From assembly GCA_020853635.1 (NCBI GenBank), contig JADYYN010000013.1, positions 31,129 to 95,128 on the forward strand: a stretch of DNA of 64,000 nucleotides. Direction: 5' to 3'. A program made the position numbers and the translations under genes. Below the pieces are notes generated by a model, which saw only the letters and a list, made by a program, of their open reading frames with translations, searched no databases and had not been told where the DNA came from. The DNA is from Gemmatimonadaceae bacterium (lineage in GTDB: Bacteria > Gemmatimonadota > Gemmatimonadetes > Gemmatimonadales > Gemmatimonadaceae). Shown here piece after piece: positions 23,314 to 32,214 of this stretch. Positions within the stretch are counted from its first letter, which is position 1; the number at the start of each line of letters is the position of its first letter.

Positions 23314-24663
23314 ATGGCGAGCATCCTGATCATCGACGACGAAGTCGCGATCGCAACCGCGTTCGCGATGTTCTTCCGTCACGACGGCGCGCATCAGGTC
23401 ACCGAAGCCCACACCGGCGCTGAGGGGATCGAGGCGTACCGTCGGCTGCGTCCGGATCTCGTGCTGCTTGACGTGCGCCTGCCGGACATGACGGGCTTCG
23501 ACGTGCTGAGCGCCATCCGCGATGAGAACCCGGTCGTGATCATGGTCACGGCCTACGGTGACGTGCCGATGGCGGTGGACGCACTGCACAAGGGTGCGGA
23601 GAACTTCCTCACCAAGCCGGTCGACTTGAGCCATCTCTCTGCGGCCGCCGAGCGGGCGCTCGAGAAGGCGCAGCTGCGTCGGTTGAGCCGCTGGCTCACC
23701 ACCAAGCGTGGCGGTGGCCCCGAGGTCGTGTTCGGCTCTTCGAACGAGATGCGCGAACTCGCCGCTCAGGTGGGTCTGCTCGCAGGCAGCGAGCGTACCA
23801 CGGCCCTCGTGCTCGGCGAGAGTGGTGTGGGCAAGGGGCGGCTCGCCGAACTGCTGCACGCGCAGAGCCCGCGCGCCGGCAAGCCGTTCGTCGAAGTGAA
23901 CTGCGCTACGCTGCGACCGGAGTCGCTCGACAGCGAGCTGTTCGGGGTCGAGGCCAGCGCCGCCAACAGCGGGCAGACGGCGCGCGGTGCGTTCGAGATC
24001 GCCGACGGCGGCACGCTCTTCCTTGATGAGATCAGCGACCTCGACCCGGTGCTGCAGCCCAAGTTGCTGCGCGTGCTCGAGGGGAAGGGATTCCGTCGCG
24101 TCGGCGGCAGCGTGGAGATCGCGCCCAACGTGCGGGTGATCGCGGCGTCGTCGAAGGATCTCTCGAGCGAGGTCGCCGCAGGCCGGTTCCGCGAGGATCT
24201 CTATTATCGGCTGGCAGTGATGCCGATCAAGCTCCCGCCGCTGCGCACGCGCAACCGCGAGGATTTCGTGGAGCTGATAGCGAGTGTGCACGACTCGCTC
24301 GCGGCCGACGCGCCGAACGGCCCGAACGCGCTCACCGACGCGGCACTCGATGCGCTGCTCCGCTACAGCTGGCCCGGCAACGTGCGCGAGTTGCGCAATG
24401 TGCTCGAGCGCGCGATGCTCATGGCACGCGGGGAGCCGGCGGTGGACGTCGTGCATCTCCCGCGCGAGGTGCAAGGGGCGAGCGGGGCTGAAGTGATGCA
24501 CCACGAGCCCCGGTCGTTGGCCGAGGTGGAGCGGGCGCACATCGATCGCACGTTGCGGGCGCACGGACACAATCGGACGCACGCGGCGCGCGAACTCGGC
24601 ATCTCGCGTGCGACGTTGATCAAGAAGATCCGCGAGTTCGACCTCGCGGAGCGGCCGCGCTGA
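23314..24663 (+). CDS. NtrC-family response regulator (REC-AAA+-Fis HTH) lacking GAFTGA
   Basis: MASILIIDDE, Walker A GESGVGKG, GGTLFLDEISDL, SWPGNVRELRNVLERA, C-terminal Fis-type HTH. Confidence 0.92.
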   Translation: MASILIIDDEVAIATAFAMFFRHDGAHQVTEAHTGAEGIEAYRRLRPDLVLLDVRLPDMTGFDVLSAIRDENPVVIMVTAYGDVPMAVDALHKGAENFLTKPVDLSHLSAAAERALEKAQLRRLSRWLTTKRGGGPEVVFGSSNEMRELAAQVGLLAGSERTTALVLGESGVGKGRLAELLHAQSPRAGKPFVEVNCATLRPESLDSELFGVEASAANSGQTARGAFEIADGGTLFLDEISDLDPVLQPKLLRVLEGKGFRRVGGSVEIAPNVRVIAASSKDLSSEVAAGRFREDLYYRLAVMPIKLPPLRTRNREDFVELIASVHDSLAADAPNGPNALTDAALDALLRYSWPGNVRELRNVLERAMLMARGEPAVDVVHLPREVQGASGAEVMHHEPRSLAEVERAHIDRTLRAHGHNRTHAARELGISRATLIKKIREFDLAERPR

Positions 24664-24694
24664 CGCGACCGTCGTCCTGCCTGAGGAGGAGCCG

Positions 24695-24877
24695 ATGAGC
24701 GAACGCGATGCGATGGTCTGCCGGGCCTGCGGGAAGGAGGAACGCGCGTCGGAGGGGTATCCCTGCGAGAAGTGCGGCACCTTCATCTGTCAGATCTGCG
24801 TGCTGCGCGGTGTGACGCTCTGCGCGTCCTGCGCCATCATCGAAGACGCCGGCAGCAACGCGCCCGCCGCGTCGTGA
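24695..24877 (+). CDS. 60-aa multi-CxxC zinc-binding-like protein
   Basis: CRAC, CEKC, CQIC, CASC pairs; stop overlaps downstream GTG (GTGA). Confidence 0.65.
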   Translation: MSERDAMVCRACGKEERASEGYPCEKCGTFICQICVLRGVTLCASCAIIEDAGSNAPAAS

Positions 24878-25878
24878 GCGACGCACGCGCCGCCGTGGCG
24901 GCTCCGCTGGATCTTGCCCGCTTCGATCTCGCCGTCGGTCACGCCACCGACGAGAGCGGCGCCACCGGGTGCACTGTGATCCGCGGCGTGCGCGGCGCTC
25001 ATCGCGCGGCGCACGCGGTCATCGGTCGGGCCACTGGGTCGCGTGAGCTGGCGTTGCTCGAGCCCGGACATCTCGTGGAGCGCGTCGATGCGATCCTGCT
25101 CTCCGGCGGCTCTGCATACGGACTCGATGCCGCCGCTGGTGTGATGCGGTGGATGGAGGCGCGCGGTCGCGGCTTCCCCGTAGGTGGCGGCGTGGTGCCG
25201 ATCGTGCCGGCCGCCGTGCTGTTCGACCTCGGGCCGCTGGGGCGATTCGACGCGCGCCCTACGCCGGCGATGGCGGAAGCGGCCTGCGAGTCCGCCACCA
25301 GCACCGGCATCGCCGACGGTGCGGTGGGCGCGGGTGCCGGTCTCACCGTCGGCAAGGTGCTCGGCAAGGCGGGCGCGATGAAGGGCGGGTTCGGTCTCGC
25401 GACGCGTGAGGCGGTGGGATGCGCGGCGGTCGCGATGGTCGCGGTGAACGCGTTCGGTGATGTGCGCGATGCACAGGGCCGGATCATCGCCGGTGCGCGG
25501 CGGCCCGACGGCACCTTCGCGGACACCGAACGTGTGCTGGCCGCCGGTGGACCGGAGCGAGCGTTCGGCGCGGCATCCACTGCGGACTCCGCTGCGGCAC
25601 CCAACACCACGCTTGCCGTCGTTGCGGTGGACGCGAGCTTCTCCAAGGTGGAGTTGCAACAGCTCGCGCGTGCGGCGACCGCCGCCTTTCATCGCCGACT
25701 CGCGCCGGCGGGCTCAAGCTTCGACGGGGACATCGTGTTCGCGCTGTCCCCGCTCGAGGGGCCGAGCGCGCCGCTCATGCAGGCGGAGCGACTGGTCGTG
25801 GATGCGCTCGAGGCCGCGATCGAACGGGCCGTGCGCGTCGCGCGTGGCCGCGACGGCGTGCCCGGCCTCGCCGACTAG
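24874..25878 (+). CDS. P1 family (DmpA-like) peptidase
   Basis: ILLSGGSAYGLDAAAGVMRWME, GAGAGLTVGKVLG, NTTLAVVAVDA, FDGDIVFALSP. Confidence 0.85.
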   Translation: MSDARAAVAAPLDLARFDLAVGHATDESGATGCTVIRGVRGAHRAAHAVIGRATGSRELALLEPGHLVERVDAILLSGGSAYGLDAAAGVMRWMEARGRGFPVGGGVVPIVPAAVLFDLGPLGRFDARPTPAMAEAACESATSTGIADGAVGAGAGLTVGKVLGKAGAMKGGFGLATREAVGCAAVAMVAVNAFGDVRDAQGRIIAGARRPDGTFADTERVLAAGGPERAFGAASTADSAAAPNTTLAVVAVDASFSKVELQQLARAATAAFHRRLAPAGSSFDGDIVFALSPLEGPSAPLMQAERLVVDALEAAIERAVRVARGRDGVPGLAD

Positions 25879-25882
25879 CGCG

Positions 25883-26311
25883 CTACGAGACCATCCCGCC
25901 CACGGGCGCGGGGATGCCGATGTTCCCCGCGCGCACATGCAGCGCGAGTTCCGCACAGAGGTCGCCGTCGAGCGTCACGCGCATCACGTGCGTGCCCACC
26001 TGCTGGATCGGCAGATCGATCGCGGCGATGACCGGCACGTCGAGTTCGGTCGCGCCGGGAGGAGGGGCACCGACTTCGAGCTCGCCCGAGGAACCCCAGA
26101 TCTCGTCGCCGCCGGGATCGACCCAGCTGAGCGCGAGGACGTGGCGGCCCGTGTCGTCGGGGAGCGCCTTGAGTCGCACGATCATCGTCGCGCGCGGGTG
26201 GATGGCCGGTACGGACGCGACCTGGAGTGCGTCGAACACCCCGAGGATGTTGAGCTTCCCCTCTTGGGAGATGTTCGCGGCGTCGGCGAAGAGAGCGAAG
26301 GAGACATGCAT
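25883..26311 (-). CDS. Conserved protein resembling DUF6941 family
   Basis: MHVSFALFADAANISQEGKLNILGVFDAL...HPRATMIVRLKA. Confidence 0.6.
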   Translation of the reverse strand: MHVSFALFADAANISQEGKLNILGVFDALQVASVPAIHPRATMIVRLKALPDDTGRHVLALSWVDPGGDEIWGSSGELEVGAPPPGATELDVPVIAAIDLPIQQVGTHVMRVTLDGDLCAELALHVRAGNIGIPAPVGGMVS

Positions 26312-26412
26312 GATGGAAAGATGGTGGATGGCGACGTGGTGTGGATAGATGGGCGTGGGGAGGTGGATGGTGGCGGGTGGATACCATGTCGTGGCGCGGT
26401 TGGTGCATGGGT

Positions 26413-26418
26413 TATCTT
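26413..26418 (+). promoter_or_regulatory. -10-like TATCTT 6 nt before EamA GTG
   Basis: GGTTATCTTTCTCAG-GTGACC. Confidence 0.45.
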
Positions 26419-26424
26419 TCTCAG

Positions 26425-27324
26425 GTGACCACTGCTGAACACGCCTTGCCGCACGCCCGCCCCGCCTCGCGTGCGACCGAGCTCAGCCTCGTCCTCATGG
26501 CGACGATCTGGGGGATCAACGTCTCGGTCGTGAAGTACGGCACTCAGGTCATGGAACCCCTCGCGTACAACGCGCTGCGCATGACGTTGGGTTGTGCGGT
26601 GCTCATGACGCTCGCGCTCACCCGCGCCGGGCAGCGCGCCAGCAACGCCGATCGTTGGCGGCTCATGGCGCTCGGGGTGCTCGGCCACTGCATCTATCAG
26701 GTACTGTTCATCTCCGGCATCGCGCGCACTCGCGCGGGCACGGCGTCGCTCGTGGTCGCGGCCTCACCGGCTGTAGTGGCGCTCGTGGCGCGCGCGTTCG
26801 GGCATGAAAAGCTCCCCATGCGGGCCATCGCAGGGATCGCGTTGTCGATCAGCGGGGTGTTCCTCGTGCTCGGTGGCACGATCCAGGCGGAGGGTGCATC
26901 GCATCTGGTCGGCGACCTCATGATCCTCTGCGCCGTGGTCTGCTGGGCGTTCTACACCGCCGGGCTCGTGCCGCTCACACAACGCGTGGACGCGGTGCGC
27001 GTCGCCGCGTGGACGCTGCTCGGTGGTACCATCCCGCTCGTCGCGATCGCGAGTCCCGCACTGACCCGCGTCGATTGGTCGTTGATCACGCCGCTCACGT
27101 GGGCGTCCATCGGTTACTCCGGGATCATGGCGATGGTCGTTGCGTATTTGCTCTGGTATCGCGGCGTGCATCGCATCGGTGCGACGCGCACCTCGTTGTT
27201 CGGCAATCTGCAGCCGGTCGTCGCGGTGCTCGTCGCGTGGATCGCCCTCGGTGAGATCCCCACCGTCTGGCAGGGAGCCGGTGCGGCGACGGTGATCGGC
27301 GGACTCTACCTCTCCCGCTCATGA
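26425..27324 (+). CDS. DMT/EamA family transporter
   Basis: ~10 TM segments; LVVAASPAVVALVARAFGHEKL; GTG at 26425 preferred (ATG at 26407 possible). Confidence 0.85.
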   Translation: MTTAEHALPHARPASRATELSLVLMATIWGINVSVVKYGTQVMEPLAYNALRMTLGCAVLMTLALTRAGQRASNADRWRLMALGVLGHCIYQVLFISGIARTRAGTASLVVAASPAVVALVARAFGHEKLPMRAIAGIALSISGVFLVLGGTIQAEGASHLVGDLMILCAVVCWAFYTAGLVPLTQRVDAVRVAAWTLLGGTIPLVAIASPALTRVDWSLITPLTWASIGYSGIMAMVVAYLLWYRGVHRIGATRTSLFGNLQPVVAVLVAWIALGEIPTVWQGAGAATVIGGLYLSRS

Positions 27325-28016
27325 AGACGGTCGTCCTGTTCGACATCGACGGTACGTTGCTCCTCTCCAACAGCGCCGGCCGAGTGGCGATGGAAAACGC
27401 GCTCACGTCGACGTTCGGCGCAGCGGGGCCCAGCAGCTATCGCTACGACGGTAAGACGGACAAACTGATCGTGCGTGAGACGATGCGGCTCGAAGGCTTC
27501 AGTGACGCCGAGATCGATGCTCGCATGGATGAAGTGATCACGAAGTATCTCGCGGGCCTCCGCGAGGAACTCGCCAGCGGGCGCCGCAACGCGTACGCGC
27601 TGCCGGGCATCCATCCACTCGTGGACGCGGTCGAAGCCGCAGACGATCTCGTGCTCGGCCTGCTCACGGGCAATGTCGTCGAAGGCGCCGGGGTCAAACT
27701 CCGCGCGGTGTCGCTCGCGCCCGAGCGCTTCGTGCTGGGCGCGTACGGTTCCGACCATGAGGAGCGGCCGCAACTGCCACCCATCGCGCAGCAGCGCGCC
27801 ATTGCGCACCTCGGCCATCATGTGCCTGGCGAGCGACTGGTGATCATCGGCGATACCCCGGCCGACGTGCACTGCGGCCGGGGCGTCGGCGCGCGGGCGA
27901 TCGGCGTCGCGACCGGTGGGTACAGTGTTGCCGATCTCGAGGCGCATGACCCGTTCGCGACGTTCAGCGACCTCACCGACACCGCACGGGTGCTCGAGGT
28001 GATCCGCGATGCGTGA
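27321..28016 (+). CDS. HAD-superfamily hydrolase
   Basis: Canonical FDIDGTLL motif I, LLTGN motif II, IIGDTPADV motif IV. Confidence 0.88.
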   Translation: MKTVVLFDIDGTLLLSNSAGRVAMENALTSTFGAAGPSSYRYDGKTDKLIVRETMRLEGFSDAEIDARMDEVITKYLAGLREELASGRRNAYALPGIHPLVDAVEAADDLVLGLLTGNVVEGAGVKLRAVSLAPERFVLGAYGSDHEERPQLPPIAQQRAIAHLGHHVPGERLVIIGDTPADVHCGRGVGARAIGVATGGYSVADLEAHDPFATFSDLTDTARVLEVIRDA

Positions 28017-28599
28017 GGTGGAACTCAAGGGCATCGTCGATGATCTCGATGCCGCGCGCGCCGCGGTGCTCGCGGCCGGCGCGACGCGTGTGTATGTCGG
28101 CCGTCTCGAGGACAAACGCTACGACACTCCCGACCGCGCGCTCGCGCTCCGTGACCACGTGCTGCGCCTGCGCGTGTACCGCGCCGGCGAGACACGCGCG
28201 ATGCTCGACTGGAAGGGTCCCACCACCTATGTGGATGGCTACAAGGTCCGCGAGGAGCACAGCACCACCCTCGGCGACGGCGATGAACTCGCGGTGATGC
28301 TCGATCGGCTCGGGTACGTGGTGACCCGAGAAATCGACCGCGAGATCGAGCAGTATGTGGTGTTCGGCGCCACCGTGCGCTTCGAGCGGTATCCGCGTCT
28401 CGATATCCTCGTGGAGGTCGAAGGCGAGCCCCACGCGATCGAGCGCGCGATCACGGCACTCGGCATCGCGCGGGGCCGCTTCACCACGCAGCGTCTGCCG
28501 GACTACGTCCGCGCCTACGAAGCACGCACCGGTGAGCGCGCGGCGATCTGCGACCGCGAACTCACCGGCGACTATCGCTTCTCCGCCACCGATGCCTGA
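28009..28599 (+). CDS. CYTH-domain (class IV adenylate cyclase/ThTPase-like) protein
   Basis: MREVELKGIV N-terminal CYTH ExExK-like, LDWKGP, DRDIEQYVVFGATVRFERYPRLDILVEVEG-type strands. Confidence 0.8.
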   Translation: MREVELKGIVDDLDAARAAVLAAGATRVYVGRLEDKRYDTPDRALALRDHVLRLRVYRAGETRAMLDWKGPTTYVDGYKVREEHSTTLGDGDELAVMLDRLGYVVTREIDREIEQYVVFGATVRFERYPRLDILVEVEGEPHAIERAITALGIARGRFTTQRLPDYVRAYEARTGERAAICDRELTGDYRFSATDA

Positions 28600-29089
28600 G
28601 TTCGAGCTTCCCGAGTTCACGCGCTCCTTGCGCGCGCTCGCGGTGCCGTCGGCACCGGGCTCCGACCATGACGGCGTGTTCCGTCCGCTCATCCAGGCTC
28701 GGACCGCCGCGCACAAGGTGCAGGCGCCGGAGGCCAAGGTCGCGGCGTTCGACGCGGCGCGACTGGAGCGTGAGTGGCGTGAGGCCATCGCCACGTTCGC
28801 CAACGTGCGTCATGCGAAGTCCGCACCCGACCGTCGCGCGTTGGAGGCGGAGTTGAGCGAACTCGCCGCACCGCTGTGGGCGGCACTCAATAGAATGCAG
28901 GCGGCCGGCGCCGTGGTGCGCGCCACGAGCGGTCCTGCGCGCCGCGCCCCGTGGGACGCGTGGGTCGCGACGGTGCAGGAGGTGTTCGACGCCGCCGATG
29001 ATTGGTGGCGTGCCGCACTTCCCGTCCTCGCCGACAGTCGCGGTCGTCAGGGTGCGCTGTGGCGTCGCATCATCGGGCAGGGCTCGTGA
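28592..29089 (+). CDS. Hypothetical protein (165 aa) in coupled operon
   Basis: ATG at 28592 overlaps CYTH stop by 8 bp; stop overlaps acpS GTG. Confidence 0.6.
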   Translation: MPEFELPEFTRSLRALAVPSAPGSDHDGVFRPLIQARTAAHKVQAPEAKVAAFDAARLEREWREAIATFANVRHAKSAPDRRALEAELSELAAPLWAALNRMQAAGAVVRATSGPARRAPWDAWVATVQEVFDAADDWWRAALPVLADSRGRQGALWRRIIGQGS

Positions 29090-29466
29090 TCGTCGGCGTC
29101 GGGTTCGACCTCGTCGCGATCGCTCGCGTGGAGGCGATGCTTGCGCGAAAAGAGCAGCGTGCACTCGACCGCCTCTTCACGGCGCACGAACAGGAGTACG
29201 CACTCTCTCGCGCGCGCCCGGCCATGCATCTCGCCGCACGACTCGCCGCGAAGGAAGCGGTGTTCAAGGCGCTCACCGGATCAGATGAAGCGAAGAAGAT
29301 CGGCTGGCGCGAGGCCGAGGTCCGGCGGGGCGCGGAGGGTCCGCCGTCGCTGCACTTCACCGGCCGTGCGCTCGCACGCGCCGAGGAGCTGGGGGTGCAG
29401 AAGGTCCACCTGACGCTGAGTCATACAGATGACGTCGCAGGCGCGGTGGTGATTCTGGAGCGGTAG
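29086..29466 (+). CDS. acpS: Holo-[acyl-carrier-protein] synthase
   Basis: VIVGVGFDLVAIARVEAML, RLAAKEAVFKALTG, LTLSHTDDVAGAVVI. Confidence 0.92.
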   Translation: MIVGVGFDLVAIARVEAMLARKEQRALDRLFTAHEQEYALSRARPAMHLAARLAAKEAVFKALTGSDEAKKIGWREAEVRRGAEGPPSLHFTGRALARAEELGVQKVHLTLSHTDDVAGAVVILER

Positions 29467-29604
29467 CGTCACCGGTGAAGTACCGAGGGCAGAGGGGTTG
29501 AGCGAAACCGTGCAAACGATTCCGGACGTACGGGTGTCGAACCCCCGTTGGTCCGAATGCGGTTCGTCCCGCTCGTTGCGCGGCGACACCCGCCCCCCTC
29601 ACGG

Positions 29605-32214
29605 ATGGTCTCCTCGATGTTGCGCATTCGCCTCGCCGCGGGCCTCGTTGCCGGCGCGCTGCTCGTCTCGTACCCGACCGATCGGGCGCTGCACGCACAG
29701 TCACGCGGCCCAACAACGGCCATGACTGCAGCGCTGACTGCGGCCACACCCGACCGCATGCGGATTGGTCAGGCGATGCGCACCACGACGCCTCCGACCA
29801 TCGATGGCCGCGCGGGCGACCCCGTCTGGGAGAGTGCGCCTGTCATCCACGAGTTCCTCGAGTACGAGCCGAACACCGGCGCCGAGCCGCGGTTCCGCAC
29901 CGAGATCCGCATTCTGTACGATGACAGGTACTTGTACATCCAGGGTCGGATGTTCGACCCGGCGCCCGATTCCATCATCTCACTGCTCAGCCGTCGCGAT
30001 GTGCGCACGGAGTCGGAGCAGCTCAAGCTGGTCATCGACAGCTATCACGATCGTCGCACGGCCTATCAGTTCATCCTGAACCCGGCCGGCGTGAAGCGTG
30101 ACTTCTATGTGTACAACGACAACGTCGAGGATCCCACGTGGGATGCCGTGTGGGACGGCCACGCGAGCATCGACTCGTTGGGCTGGGTGGCCGAGTTCCG
30201 CATCCCGTTCAGTCAGATGCGCTTCGCCGACCTCGAGTCGCACACCTTCGGCATGATGATCGTGCGTGACATCGCGCGCACTCGTCAGCGTCTGTCGTGG
30301 CCGCTGCTGCGCCGCGACCGGCAGGGCTACATCTCGCAGGGCGGCGACATCGAGGGCATCGGGCGTCTGCCGCAGCCGCGTCGCGTCGAGTTCCTGCCGT
30401 ACACGGTGAGCAAGTCGGCGACGCGGCCGGAAGGGCCGGGCCGCTGGTCGCATCCGTTCGAGCAGACCATCGGCCTGGACCTCAAGTACGGCATCTCGTC
30501 CAATCTCACGCTGGATGCCACGCTCAATCCTGACTTCGGCCAGGTCGAAGCCGATCCGGCCGTGCTCAATCTCACCGCATTCGAACAGTTCTTCGAGGAG
30601 CGTCGTCCGTTCTTCCTCGAGGGTGCGGGCATCTTCGATTTCCGTACATCATGTGGTGACGTCGATGAGGACTGCACGGGGCTCTTCTACTCTCGCCGCA
30701 TCGGTCGTGCACCGCAGTTGAGCGGGCGCTACTTCGACGATGCCAACCCGACCTCGTCGCGCATCCTCGGCGCAGCGAAGCTCTCGGGACGGCTCGCCAG
30801 CGGGCTCAACGTCGGGTTCCTCAATGCGATGTCCGCCGAGGAGACCGGCTCGCTCGGCCGCACCATCGAACCGCAGACGAGCTACACCGTGGCGCGAGTT
30901 CAGCAGGAGTTGAGCAAGGGGCAGGGTGGTGTGGGGTTCATGCTCACGTCGGTCAATCGCTCGCTCGATGCCGATACGCGGGACTTCCTCCGTTCTGATG
31001 CCAACACGGGCGGGGTGGACTTCCGGCACCGGTTCTTCAACAACAACTACGAACTGCACAGCTACGCCGCGCTGAGTCGCGTGAACGGCAGTGCGGCCGC
31101 GATCGCCGCGACCCAGCGTGACGGTGTACACCGCTACCAGCGGCGCGATGACGGTGTCGAGTACGACCCCACGCGCACCTCACTCGGTGGCGACGCGCAG
31201 CGCGTGTCGTTCTCCAAGTTCGGCGGTGGGATCACGCGCTTCCAGACGCTCTACGAGCGGTTCTCGCCCGGCTTCGAGAGCAATGACCTCGGCTTCCAGT
31301 CGCGGGCCGACCAGCAGACGTTCCGCAACTGGTTCGCGCTGCAGTTCCAGCAGCCGACCAAGGCGTACCGTCGGATGTTCGTGAACTTCAACTATCAGCA
31401 GCGCTGGAGTACCGAGGGGCTTCGTACCGACCTCGGCTTCAACACCAATGCGCATATGGAACTGCCCAACACGCACTGGTTGCATGCCGGTACGTCCGGG
31501 CAGCCCGGTGGCTCGTACGATGATCGCGGTGCTCGCGGCGGTCCGGCATTCCGTCGCGCCGCGTCCATCGAAGGGTTCCTCGGCTGGGAAGGCGACCGTC
31601 GCAAAGCGTGGACGCCGACTTTCTTCATGGGGACCTGGCGCGGCGATGAGTGGCGGTCGCGCGGCTGGTGGGTCAACCCCGGCTACCAGTTCCGCGTGTC
31701 CTCGCGCTTCAACGCGGGTCTGTCGGGTCGTATCGCGCACGAGCTCAACGACACGCAGTGGTTCGACAACTTCGGCGACGTCGCCACCGACACGGCGCAC
31801 ATCACCTTCGCCGAGCTCGATCAGTGGACGGTGAGCATCACATCGCGCGTGAACTTCACGGTCACGCCTGCACTCTCCATCCAGCTGTACGCGCAGCCGT
31901 TCGTCTCAGTCGGCGACTTCCGCGAGTGGAAGGAACTCGGCGACGCGCGCTCGTCAGACTACGACACGCGCTTCATTCCGTACGGCGGTGGCGCGGATCC
32001 GGGCGGCTTCAACTTCAAGCAGCTGCGCACCAACACGGTGGTGCGCTGGGAGTATCGCCCGGGCTCGTTGTTGTTCTTCGTGTGGCAACAGGGCCGCGAT
32101 CGCGGGCTCGGAGCGCCGACCGACTTCGACTTCCGCCGCGACATGGGCGACCTGTTCGACCTGCACCCCAACAACACCTTCCTCATCAAGGCGTCGTACT
32201 GGTTCAATCCCTAG
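29605..32214 (+). CDS. DUF5916/CBM9-like outer membrane-associated protein
   Basis: PPTIDGRAGDPVWESAPVIHEFLEYEPNTGAEPRFRTEIRILYDDRYLYI...; FEQFFEERRPFFLEGAGIFDF; beta-barrel-like C-terminus. Confidence 0.82.
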   Translation: MVSSMLRIRLAAGLVAGALLVSYPTDRALHAQSRGPTTAMTAALTAATPDRMRIGQAMRTTTPPTIDGRAGDPVWESAPVIHEFLEYEPNTGAEPRFRTEIRILYDDRYLYIQGRMFDPAPDSIISLLSRRDVRTESEQLKLVIDSYHDRRTAYQFILNPAGVKRDFYVYNDNVEDPTWDAVWDGHASIDSLGWVAEFRIPFSQMRFADLESHTFGMMIVRDIARTRQRLSWPLLRRDRQGYISQGGDIEGIGRLPQPRRVEFLPYTVSKSATRPEGPGRWSHPFEQTIGLDLKYGISSNLTLDATLNPDFGQVEADPAVLNLTAFEQFFEERRPFFLEGAGIFDFRTSCGDVDEDCTGLFYSRRIGRAPQLSGRYFDDANPTSSRILGAAKLSGRLASGLNVGFLNAMSAEETGSLGRTIEPQTSYTVARVQQELSKGQGGVGFMLTSVNRSLDADTRDFLRSDANTGGVDFRHRFFNNNYELHSYAALSRVNGSAAAIAATQRDGVHRYQRRDDGVEYDPTRTSLGGDAQRVSFSKFGGGITRFQTLYERFSPGFESNDLGFQSRADQQTFRNWFALQFQQPTKAYRRMFVNFNYQQRWSTEGLRTDLGFNTNAHMELPNTHWLHAGTSGQPGGSYDDRGARGGPAFRRAASIEGFLGWEGDRRKAWTPTFFMGTWRGDEWRSRGWWVNPGYQFRVSSRFNAGLSGRIAHELNDTQWFDNFGDVATDTAHITFAELDQWTVSITSRVNFTVTPALSIQLYAQPFVSVGDFREWKELGDARSSDYDTRFIPYGGGADPGGFNFKQLRTNTVVRWEYRPGSLLFFVWQQGRDRGLGAPTDFDFRRDMGDLFDLHPNNTFLIKASYWFNP

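Noticed and set aside
29519-29558. Possible tRNA/tmRNA T-arm (GGGGGTTCGACACCCG on minus strand)
   Set aside because: No D-arm, anticodon arm or matching 7-bp acceptor at the right distance; explained by a simple hairpin
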